In this document: in pieces, positions 6,571-12,383 of the stretch
Layout: every line of letters begins with the position of its first letter
Position numbering within the stretch: position 1 is the stretch's first letter
Assembly: GCA_018432645.1 (NCBI GenBank)
Contig: JAHDSP010000117.1
Coordinates: 1 to 12,383 of the forward strand
Length of the DNA stretch: 12,383 nucleotides
From: Bacteroidales bacterium
GTDB lineage: Bacteria > Bacteroidota > Bacteroidia > Bacteroidales > DTU049
Direction of reading: 5' to 3'
The notes under the pieces: generated by a model
Database searches by the model: none
What the model was told of the DNA's origin: nothing
The model's input: only the letters and a program-made list of their open reading frames with translations
Position numbers and translations under genes: made by a program

Positions 6571-6590
6571 CCACGACCTAAAGGTCGTGG
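6571..6590. repeat. Perfect palindrome with CTAAAG core
   Basis: CCACGACCTAAAGGTCGTGG has two 9-base arms around AA and is much richer in GC than its surroundings. It is a second palindrome type, different in sequence from the GGTTTAAACC family in the first 3.4 kb but alike in layout (short A/T-rich ends, e.g. TTATTA flank, and a hairpin body). No T-run follows. Confidence 0.8.
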
Positions 6591-6780
6591 TTATTAAAAG
6601 TGGGAGTGAGATAGGTTATTATAGATATTAGACCTGCCCTTTATGTAAATTAGCAAATAGTAATATAACTATGACCTTCAGTTCAAATAGCTGTCTCGTC
6701 CTGAAAAAGTTGCATTAATTACTTGAATTTAATAGATAATGATTTTAGATCATATTATTCTTTATTCTAAAAAAGCTTTT

Positions 6781-6788
6781 TAATTTTG
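6781..6788 (+). promoter_or_regulatory. -7 box of the PstS-like gene
   Basis: The plus strand reads TAATTTTGCAAATAAA, an exact TAnnTTTG with the CAA extension, 20 nt before the ATG at 6809. The -33 position (about 6757-6760) reads ATTC, only a partial match to TTG. Confidence 0.55.
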
Positions 6789-6808
6789 CAAATAAAATTT
6801 ATAGAATT

Positions 6809-7711
6809 ATGAGATTCAAAATACTTATTTTTTTAATGATTACTATTTTATTTTTAAGTTCATGCCAAAAAAATAAAACTAATGAGAAAAATAAGCCGGC
6901 GCAAGAGGTTTCTTTATTAATTCCTACATATATGGAGAGCCCTATTAAAGAATGGGTTTATTTCGTTCAAGCTAATCATCCAAATTTCAAATTTCAGATA
7001 GTAAGCATGAATGATGATAATTTCCATAGTGATACTACATTTAGAGATTTTGATTTAATTTTTACTGCAGAAAATATCAAAGGGAATAAATGCAATTTTG
7101 TTAATATAGCCAGTGAGGCTATAGTCTGTGTGGTATCTTTTGATAATCCTTTTTTGCAATCAATCATCAATAGAGGCATTAGCTCCAATGATTTAAAAAA
7201 AATTTTCAATAAGCCAGATTTTTATTTTTGGAAAGATTTTTTTCAAAGTGATAGTAAAATGAATGAAAAAATATCTATCGTACTACCCAGTGATAGATAT
7301 GCACTATTAAATCAATTAAGGAATTGGTTACATTTAGATACTTTGCCGATTAATACACAAACAACGAATACAATTTTAAATTTACTAAAATCTCAGAAAA
7401 ATTTATTAACCTTTCTCCCTTCATCTGTTGTTTATAACCTAAATACTAAATATAGAAAAGATTTTTTATATATAATTCCTTTAGATCTGAATAACGACAA
7501 TTGGATAAATGATGATGAATATTTATATGATAACATAATGATTTTGGGGCAGGCAGTGTTAAACAAAAAAATAGATACATCATTGATTTTAAATTATAAA
7601 ATGGTTTTTTCTGTAGATAATCCACTTAAAGATTCCTTGGTTAATTTAGTGAATAACAAGCGAAATATTAATAAAAATATTTTCGAAAAATTTGGATATT
7701 TTGCTCATTAG
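6809..7711 (+). CDS. PstS-like substrate-binding lipoprotein (divergent)
   Basis: This is a 300-residue lipoprotein: MRFK start, hydrophobic core and lipobox LSSC with C19 as the lipidated residue. The mature part resembles phosphate-type periplasmic binding proteins (PBP_like/PstS family). IVCVVSFDNPF (105-115) matches the strand followed by N-P, and GISSNDLKKIFNK (123-135) followed by FYFWKDF matches the family's helix that leads into the IF.G...W segment. RYALLNQLRNWL (163-174) sits where the ligand-binding R-S-G-T is usually found, but RSGT itself is absent, so phosphate binding is doubtful. Residues 226-237 (DLNNDNWINDDE) look like a calcium-binding EF-hand loop. No pstC/A/B or phoU genes are nearby. 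It stands alone, opposite to all neighbours except the transposase, and converges on mnmA. A sensory or adaptor role for a PstS-like domain is possible. Confidence 0.75.
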   Translation: MRFKILIFLMITILFLSSCQKNKTNEKNKPAQEVSLLIPTYMESPIKEWVYFVQANHPNFKFQIVSMNDDNFHSDTTFRDFDLIFTAENIKGNKCNFVNIASEAIVCVVSFDNPFLQSIINRGISSNDLKKIFNKPDFYFWKDFFQSDSKMNEKISIVLPSDRYALLNQLRNWLHLDTLPINTQTTNTILNLLKSQKNLLTFLPSSVVYNLNTKYRKDFLYIIPLDLNNDNWINDDEYLYDNIMILGQAVLNKKIDTSLILNYKMVFSVDNPLKDSLVNLVNNKRNINKNIFEKFGYFAH

Positions 7712-7763
7712 TGCAATAATTGATGTTAAAATTGTTAAATATATATTGAATTTTAATTATAAA

Positions 7764-8834
7764 TTAGTCTATTACACCAGCACCTAATACTTTTTTCATT
7801 AAATTATCGTAGATAACTATATATTGTCCAGATGCAACTCCATGAATGGGATTAGTGGATTCTATATAGCCACTGTTATTATTTAGCCAATGAATAATAC
7901 CTTTTGTAAAAATTGGAGTATGCCTAATTTTGAAATAAATTTCAGCATTATCTTGCATTAAATTTTCAGATGTTGGAGTTATGATTTCGAAATTTTTGAA
8001 ATTTATAATTTTTTTATAAACTTCTTCAGGTTGGTATCCTTTAGCTACATATATTACATTATTTTCAATATCTTTTTTAATGACAAACCAAGGGCCACCA
8101 GCCAGTCCTAATCCTTTTCTCTGACCAATAGTATAGAACCAATGTCCTTTATGATATCCTAAAATTTCATTTTTATTAATATCAATGATTTCACCTTTTA
8201 ACACACCTAATCTGCTTTGAATGAAAGAATCATAATTATTTTTACCAATAAAACAAATCCCCATACTTTCTTTTCTCATGCTAGTAGGGAAATCGTGCTC
8301 TTTAGCAATATTTTTCACTTCATTTTTTGACAAGTTAGCTAAGGGGAAATATGCTTTGGAAAGTTGTTTATATGAAATATTTGCTAAAAAATACGTTTGA
8401 TCTTTAGTTTGATCTTTAGCAGTAGTTAACCATTTCAAATCGTTATCTGCAATTACATTAGCATAGTGTCCAGTAGCTATAATATCAAAATCATTAGCAA
8501 ATTTATCATTAAAAGCACCAAATTTTATTAATCTATTACATAGCACATCTGGATTAGGAGTAAAGCCATTTATCAAACTATTCAAATGATATTCCATCAC
8601 TTTAGACCAATATTCTTCATGTAAATTTACAATTTCTAAATTCAGATTTAGCTTATTAGCTATCCATTTACACATTTCGATATCCTCTTCCATGGAACAA
8701 TCATATCCATCAAAATTTTCATTAGGTCCAATGACAATATAAAAAAGAGTAGGTTTATATCCTTGCTCTACTAATTGTAAAGCTGCAACAGAACTATCAA
8801 CCCCACCAGAAATTAATAAAGCAATATTATTCAT
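7764..8834 (-). CDS. mnmA: tRNA-specific 2-thiouridylase MnmA
   Basis: MnmA is the cytoplasmic enzyme that uses ATP and a persulfide relay to make 2-thiouridine at the wobble U34 of tRNA-Lys, -Glu and -Gln. The 356-residue length is normal for the family. The N-terminal PP-loop ATP-binding motif SGGVDSS is at 9-15. The first catalytic cysteine is C99 in PDVLCNRLIKFG, and the second is C194 in MGICFIGK. GHYA (122-125), DQTYFL (145-150) and GQRKGLGLAGG (237-247) are all present, followed by the C-terminal beta-barrel region to residue 356. All key residues are intact, so it should be active. Its ATG overlaps the nitroreductase stop by 8 nt (ATGAATAA), so the two are likely translationally coupled. 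It is last in a three-gene operon that starts at 10630 and converges with the PstS-like gene 52 nt away. Confidence 0.96.
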   Translation of the reverse strand: MNNIALLISGGVDSSVAALQLVEQGYKPTLFYIVIGPNENFDGYDCSMEEDIEMCKWIANKLNLNLEIVNLHEEYWSKVMEYHLNSLINGFTPNPDVLCNRLIKFGAFNDKFANDFDIIATGHYANVIADNDLKWLTTAKDQTKDQTYFLANISYKQLSKAYFPLANLSKNEVKNIAKEHDFPTSMRKESMGICFIGKNNYDSFIQSRLGVLKGEIIDINKNEILGYHKGHWFYTIGQRKGLGLAGGPWFVIKKDIENNVIYVAKGYQPEEVYKKIINFKNFEIITPTSENLMQDNAEIYFKIRHTPIFTKGIIHWLNNNSGYIESTNPIHGVASGQYIVIYDNLMKKVLGAGVID

Positions 8835-9579
8835 TTAGAAAACCTTGTTCCTTGATCACTTGCAATAATTTAGAAGAAATTTCTTCATTATCTTTTTTTG
8901 TATATCTTCTTTCAGTAAATACTTGAGCTAAATTTTCAAGTCCATTTTCATTAACTATTTCTTTGTATAAATCTAAATTTTCTTTATCTTCAAAGTATAA
9001 ATCTATTGCATTTTTGTCATAATCTTGATATTTACCTTGATGAATGACAGCTTCTAGTGGCAATCTATCAGTAAGTGGAGGATTCTCATCAGGATAACCT
9101 ATGGTTACAGCTATTACAGGTAAAACTAATTTTGGCAAATCAAAAAATTCTATATGTTCTCTAGCTGTATATAGTGGTGTACCTAGTATACATGTACCTA
9201 ACCCATAAGATTCAGCAGCTATAATTGCATTTTGTGAAGCTAAAATAGTATCAGCGATAGCACTTAAAAGAAATAATAAATTGTCATAACCTGGATTAGC
9301 ATTGCGATATTGGCACCATTTAGTAAATCTATTCAGATCTGCACAAAAAGTTAATAATACAGGTGCATCTAGAACCATTTCTTGATTAAAATGTAAAGGC
9401 ATTAAAGCCTTTTTATCATCTTCATCAGTAGTAATAATGATACTATACAATTGCATATTACCATTAGTAGCTGCTCTAGTAGCTGCTTTTAATATATTTA
9501 ATAAAATATCATCAGGAATTTTTTTGTTTTTATATTTTCTAATACTACGATGTTGAAATATTACTTCTAAAGCATTCAT
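8827..9579 (-). CDS. Nitroreductase-family flavoprotein
   Basis: This 250-residue protein belongs to the nitroreductase superfamily: FMN-binding, NAD(P)H-dependent, usually dimeric, cytoplasmic. The N-terminal RSIRKYKNKKI (11-21) carries the phosphate-binding arginines of the FMN site. AATRAATNGNMQLYS (32-46) matches the A.S..N.Q.W region of the family. ASQNAIIAAESYGLGTCILG (114-133) is the conserved helix and glycine turn. IGYPDENPPLTDRLPLEAV (160-178) is typical of the NfsA/FRP-like branch (GYP...R.PL). The last 60 residues form a charged tail also seen in that branch. The physiological substrate cannot be deduced. It starts 10 nt after the stop of the upstream endonuclease-family gene and overlaps mnmA by 8 nt, so all three are probably one transcript. 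Confidence 0.9.
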   Translation of the reverse strand: MNALEVIFQHRSIRKYKNKKIPDDILLNILKAATRAATNGNMQLYSIIITTDEDDKKALMPLHFNQEMVLDAPVLLTFCADLNRFTKWCQYRNANPGYDNLLFLLSAIADTILASQNAIIAAESYGLGTCILGTPLYTAREHIEFFDLPKLVLPVIAVTIGYPDENPPLTDRLPLEAVIHQGKYQDYDKNAIDLYFEDKENLDLYKEIVNENGLENLAQVFTERRYTKKDNEEISSKLLQVIKEQGFLNE

Positions 9580-9589
9580 TTTTTTGAGA

Positions 9590-10630
9590 TTAATTTTTAT
9601 ATTCTAATAATAAATATACTGGCAAATGATCACTATACCCTCCCATGAAATTATTACTCACATAAGTTCTCCATGGATAACCAGCGAAATTACCTTCAGT
9701 TTGTAATAAATAGGGCTCATTAAAAACATAAGCACCTTTATATTTAATATTATTTTTACTAGTAGCTATATTATATGAAATAATTATTTGATCTAGGAAA
9801 CTCCATACATCATTATACGCATTAGAGCCCATACCTTTTTTTTCTTGTAGGAAATAATAAGGATTAAATAAATTAGTTTCTTTAGCTTCTTTGATAGTAG
9901 GTGCAGCCTTTAAAATTTTTAATATGCTAGAATTAGTAGGAGTGTCATTGAAATCACCCATAATAAAAATTTGAGCATTAGCATTAATGGCTAAAATAGA
10001 ATCTACTGTAGCTCTGCATCTCTGAGCAGCAGCAGCTCTCATAGGAGCAGAACGTTTTTCACCACCTACACGACTTGGCCAGTGATTAACGATTATATAA
10101 ACCGTGTCTGTATTAAAAAGTAACCCCTTTATTACTAATTGATTACGAGTTTTGAAATTAGGATTTTCTGGAATATACAAATTTTTAGCTTCAGCTTTTA
10201 AAAGTTTGAAATAATCTGATCTAAATAAAAAACCAACGTCTACTCCTCTACGATCTGGACCTTCTATCACTATTGGTATATATTTATACTTAGCTATTGG
10301 CTCTCTTTTAACTAAATCTTTCAAAACAGATATATTCTCTACCTCACTAACACCCATAAAAATAATACCCTTATCACCTACTTTTTGATTTAATTTATCT
10401 ATGACAAAAGCAATATTATTTAATTTTTTATTATATTTTTCACTATTCCATTTTTTCAATCCATCAGGTAAAAATTCCTCATCATTTTTATGGGGATCAT
10501 CAATAGTATCAAATAAATTTTCTAAATTATAAAAAGCTACACCAAATGTATAAGAATTATTTTGAGAAAAAATAAATGTAGCAAAAACGACTGTAAAAAT
10601 GACAATACTAATAGGTTTTTTCATAAACAT
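9590..10630 (-). CDS. Secreted endonuclease/exonuclease/phosphatase-family protein
   Basis: This 346-residue protein has a signal peptide (MKKPIS start, hydrophobic to about residue 22, FSQ end), so it acts outside the cytoplasm. It belongs to the DNase I-like endonuclease/exonuclease/phosphatase superfamily of metal-dependent phosphodiesterases. All active-site motifs are visible: FYNLENLFD (33-41, with the metal-side N), SEVEN (95-99, catalytic Glu), DRRGVDVGFLFR (126-137), NHWPSR (182-187, catalytic His), GDFND (225-229, Asp and Asn) and SDHLPV (333-338, final Asp-His). It is therefore probably active, but nuclease versus phosphatase activity cannot be told. Two ATG codons lie close together (10630 and 10624), and the first is used here. 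It is the first gene of the operon with the nitroreductase and mnmA, behind a -7 box at 10650-10657. Confidence 0.92.
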   Translation of the reverse strand: MFMKKPISIVIFTVVFATFIFSQNNSYTFGVAFYNLENLFDTIDDPHKNDEEFLPDGLKKWNSEKYNKKLNNIAFVIDKLNQKVGDKGIIFMGVSEVENISVLKDLVKREPIAKYKYIPIVIEGPDRRGVDVGFLFRSDYFKLLKAEAKNLYIPENPNFKTRNQLVIKGLLFNTDTVYIIVNHWPSRVGGEKRSAPMRAAAAQRCRATVDSILAINANAQIFIMGDFNDTPTNSSILKILKAAPTIKEAKETNLFNPYYFLQEKKGMGSNAYNDVWSFLDQIIISYNIATSKNNIKYKGAYVFNEPYLLQTEGNFAGYPWRTYVSNNFMGGYSDHLPVYLLLEYKN

Positions 10631-10649
10631 TCTAAAATTTTATTTATTG

Positions 10650-10657
10650 CAAAATTA
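10650..10657 (-). promoter_or_regulatory. -7 box of the endonuclease/nitroreductase/mnmA operon
   Basis: The minus strand reads TAATTTTGCAATAAA, an exact TAnnTTTG with the CAA extension, 19 nt before the ATG at 10630. The -33 position is T-rich but not a clean TTG. Confidence 0.55.
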
Positions 10658-10690
10658 TGTAAAAAGACCGACGTAATAAAATAGAATTTT

Positions 10691-11752
10691 TTAATTTTTT
10701 TTCCATTCAAATCCATAAGCCCATCTACATAATATCAAAATTAATAGTATCCAAGAAAATAGACTAAAAACTATGCAAGCAAATAAATTATAAGATAACT
10801 TAAAAAATTTTACTGCAGATGAGTATAAAAAAGTCTCTGCTAATAGTTTTATAAATAACAATAAAATAACAAACTTAATATTAAAAATTAACATTACGGG
10901 GATTAATAATTGTATAAGTAATGTCAATACTGCCCAAAACCATGAAAAAAAATTTTTATAATATGGAGTTTTAGAAGACCATCGAGCTCTTTGATGCAAA
11001 TATTCATTCAAATCATTTGGAGGCTTCGTAAATATTAATGATCCTGGCGATAAATTAACTTGAATAGCCGAATTACCAAATTTCTTTTTAATGAACTCTA
11101 AAAAATACATATCATCACCATGAAACGTTGGAGTTTCAACTTGTTCACAAAATTGCAAATAATCATTTTTTAGCAACATCATGCCAGCACCAGAAATCAA
11201 AAATGGTTTTTTAAAAAACATACTACCCCAGCCTACACTATTTAATAAAAGTAATTCCACTTGAAATATTTTAGAAATAAAACTAGAACTATTCAAATAA
11301 ACAACAGGAAACGAAATCAATCTTTTTTTAACATCAAAATAAAAATTTTCACTAAATTTTTTATGCCAAACACAATCTGCATCGGTTATTAACGCTCTTT
11401 CAGTATTACTTGCTAAAAGTCCTTTTTTTATTGCTAATTTTTTGCCACATTCATCATCATCTAGCTTAATATATTTAATAAATCTATACTGCGAAAAATT
11501 ATTTTGGATCACTTTCGAAATATTATCAGAGCTATGATCATCGACGATAAGAATTTTTGCAGGCAAATAAGATTGTACTAAAATAGAATTGATGCAAGAA
11601 ATAATATTTTTAGCTTCATTTTTTACAGGTATGATTACGGTATAATCGACATTGATGGGGTATTTTTTGTTTTTCTTTAATACAAAAAATATTAATCCAA
11701 AAGTAATAAACAGTATGAAATAAATTACAAAAAGATAAAAAATCAAATACAT
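10691..11752 (-). CDS. Membrane GT2 glycosyltransferase, processive-type motifs
   Basis: This is a 353-residue inner-membrane family GT2 (GT-A fold) glycosyltransferase. It has one N-terminal membrane segment (1-26), a cytoplasmic catalytic domain (about 35-265) and several C-terminal segments (about 270-292, 294-310, 322-345). Catalytic motifs appear in order: TVIIPVKNEAKNI (38-50), DDHSSD (71-76) for UDP binding, DADCVW (124-129, the D-x-D metal site), GDD (212-214, catalytic acid region) and QRARW (254-258, the Q-x-x-R-W motif of processive GT2 enzymes such as cellulose, hyaluronan or ceramide glucosyltransferases). All key residues are present. The product cannot be told. It forms its own transcription unit: 60 nt separate it from the next gene, and a -7 box lies 18 nt before its start. 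It is divergent to the transposase. Confidence 0.92.
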   Translation of the reverse strand: MYLIFYLFVIYFILFITFGLIFFVLKKNKKYPINVDYTVIIPVKNEAKNIISCINSILVQSYLPAKILIVDDHSSDNISKVIQNNFSQYRFIKYIKLDDDECGKKLAIKKGLLASNTERALITDADCVWHKKFSENFYFDVKKRLISFPVVYLNSSSFISKIFQVELLLLNSVGWGSMFFKKPFLISGAGMMLLKNDYLQFCEQVETPTFHGDDMYFLEFIKKKFGNSAIQVNLSPGSLIFTKPPNDLNEYLHQRARWSSKTPYYKNFFSWFWAVLTLLIQLLIPVMLIFNIKFVILLLFIKLLAETFLYSSAVKFFKLSYNLFACIVFSLFSWILLILILCRWAYGFEWKKN

Positions 11753-11770
11753 ATCAAAAAACAGTTATTG

Positions 11771-11778
11771 CAAAAATA
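11771..11778 (-). promoter_or_regulatory. -7 box of the GT2 gene
   Basis: The minus strand reads TATTTTTGCAATAACT, an exact TAnnTTTG with the CAA extension, 18 nt before the ATG at 11752. No clear TTG at the -33 distance. Confidence 0.5.
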
Positions 11779-11823
11779 GTAAAAATATTAGTAAAAATTA
11801 TATTATTATTGTTTGGAAATATA

Positions 11824-11856
11824 TTTGATTATATTTACAAATTTTAATTAATTTTG
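11824..11856 (+). promoter_or_regulatory. Promoter of the transposase gene
   Basis: TTTG (11824-11827) and TAATTTTG (11849-11856) are separated by 21 nt, a full match to the Bacteroides -33/-7 promoter. The -7 box is followed by CAAAAAAT and lies 17 nt before the ATG at 11874. It is divergent to the GT2 promoter 46 nt away. Confidence 0.65.
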
Positions 11857-11873
11857 CAAAAAATTAATAAGCT

Positions 11874-12383
11874 ATGAAACAATTAGTTGATAATCTAGTA
11901 GAATATTTATCTATGGGCAAACAAGAGCATTTAGCATTCCTTGATGGCCTCTTTTACCTGTTAAAACAAAAAAATGCAGATGTAGTAGACTACCAAGGAC
12001 TCAAGGCACAAAGTGTTTCGCCGCAATGCCCCAAATGTGAGAGCATAAACATTATAAAAAATGGTCATCAACAAGGCCAGCAGCTCTATCAATGTAAAGA
12101 ATGTGGCAAGAACTTCCGAGTAACTACCGGTACCTTTGTTTACAATCTGCATAAAAAAGAATTAATGCTGGACTACATTCTATGCATGCTAGAAGGCAAA
12201 AGTTTACGCCAATGTGCTAAGGAAATAGGAATAGATTTAACAACAAGTTTCGAATGGAGACATCGGATATTGACTGCATTGAGGAGCTTCGACGATAATG
12301 TGAACTTTTTTGGGATAATGGAACTCGAAGAGTTGCTAATGAAATATTCAGAAAAAGGTAGAAGATATAAAAGCAAAGAAGAA
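11874..12383 (+). CDS. IS1595-type transposase, N-terminal part (cut by window end)
   Basis: The frame is open from ATG 11874 to the last base, giving 170 residues with no stop, so this is the 5' part of a longer gene. Residues 52-77 form a zinc ribbon (CPKC at 52-55, CKEC at 74-77), and 106-133 form a helix-turn-helix region (EGKSLRQCAKEIGID, then FEWRHRIL). This order is typical of IS1595-family transposases (zinc ribbon, HTH, then DDE nuclease). The nuclease domain begins near residue 147 with GIMELEELLMKYSEKGRR. Family members usually have V-E-x-D-E-T here, so the first catalytic Asp appears as E152. Codon use is less AT-biased than neighbours (GGTACC, CGG, CTC), consistent with transfer. 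No terminal inverted repeat was identified, and the other end lies outside the window. Confidence 0.85.
   Translation, partial: MKQLVDNLVEYLSMGKQEHLAFLDGLFYLLKQKNADVVDYQGLKAQSVSPQCPKCESINIIKNGHQQGQQLYQCKECGKNFRVTTGTFVYNLHKKELMLDYILCMLEGKSLRQCAKEIGIDLTTSFEWRHRILTALRSFDDNVNFFGIMELEELLMKYSEKGRRYKSKEE

Larger units (their letters stand above)
6199..6808. other. Gene-free stretch with several repeat types
   Basis: About 610 bp separate the divergent WD40 and PstS-like genes. I see no coding frame with a sensible protein on either strand. The left 230 bp are plain AT-rich DNA with the WD40 promoter. The middle holds a CACAAAG repeat cluster (6452-6489), a decayed palindrome (6539-6550) and a perfect one (6571-6590). 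A short GC-richer patch (6691-6713, CTGTCTCGTCCTGAAAAAG) may be an old insertion-sequence end, but that is weak. The right edge carries the promoter of the gene at 6809. Confidence 0.6.

Noticed and set aside
6994..7209. Leftward frame inside the PstS-like gene
   Set aside because: The rightward frame has a lipobox, promoter and family motifs; this one has none.
7726..7756. Bidirectional terminator between the PstS-like gene and mnmA
   Set aside because: Only an 8-bp A/T stem (TTAAAATT/AATTTTAA) with a 15-nt loop and no U-run, which is likely by chance in such AT-rich DNA.
3455..11752. One surface-polysaccharide gene cluster containing all three glycosyltransferases
   Set aside because: GT2 is separated from GT39/GT4 by 6 kb of unrelated genes, including mnmA. 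No flippase, polymerase or nucleotide-sugar genes are present.
11961..12376. Two leftward frames at the right end of the window
   Set aside because: They are antisense to the transposase frame, which has a zinc ribbon and HTH motifs.

Overview
The window looks like a chromosome segment from a low-GC member of the Bacteroidota. Three things point there. Most transcription-unit starts carry a TAnnTTTG-type -7 box and no clear Shine-Dalgarno sequence. The exported proteins are lipoproteins with short SSC/NSC lipoboxes. The intergenic DNA holds palindromes and CACAAAG-type repeats of a sort I associate with that phylum. No rRNA, tRNA or CRISPR array was seen, and the genus cannot be named from sequence alone.

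Layout. Positions 1-1660: a leftward cassette of three small exported proteins (two lipoproteins and one secreted or membrane-anchored protein, all of unknown function), bounded on both sides by copies of a long perfect palindrome. Positions 1740-1848: a short, GC-richer, repeat-like spacer. Positions 1849-4591: two leftward glycosyltransferase genes, a multi-spanning GT39/ArnT-like enzyme and a cytoplasmic GT4 enzyme, separated by another palindrome copy. Positions 4711-6192: an exported seven-bladed WD40 protein with an unrecognised C-terminal domain. Positions 6193-6808: a 0.6 kb gene-free stretch with several repeat types. Positions 6809-7711: the only complete rightward gene, a PstS-like lipoprotein. 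Positions 7764-10630: a tight leftward operon of a secreted endonuclease/exonuclease/phosphatase-family protein, a nitroreductase and the tRNA 2-thiouridylase MnmA. Positions 10691-11752: a membrane GT2 glycosyltransferase. Positions 11874 to the end: a rightward IS1595-type transposase cut by the window edge.

How the genes fit together. The three glycosyltransferases (GT39, GT4, GT2) suggest envelope glycan or glycoprotein work, but they do not form one continuous cluster. MnmA is housekeeping tRNA modification. The others look like ordinary envelope or redox functions.

I found no clear new multi-gene system. The most informative signals are non-coding. One is a family of 40-48 bp perfect palindromes with a compensatory base-pair change. 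Another is the placement of one palindrome so that it forms almost the whole 5' leader of a gene. The third is a recurrent extended promoter motif (TAWTTTTGCAAWAA) a nearly constant 17-20 nt from the start codon.
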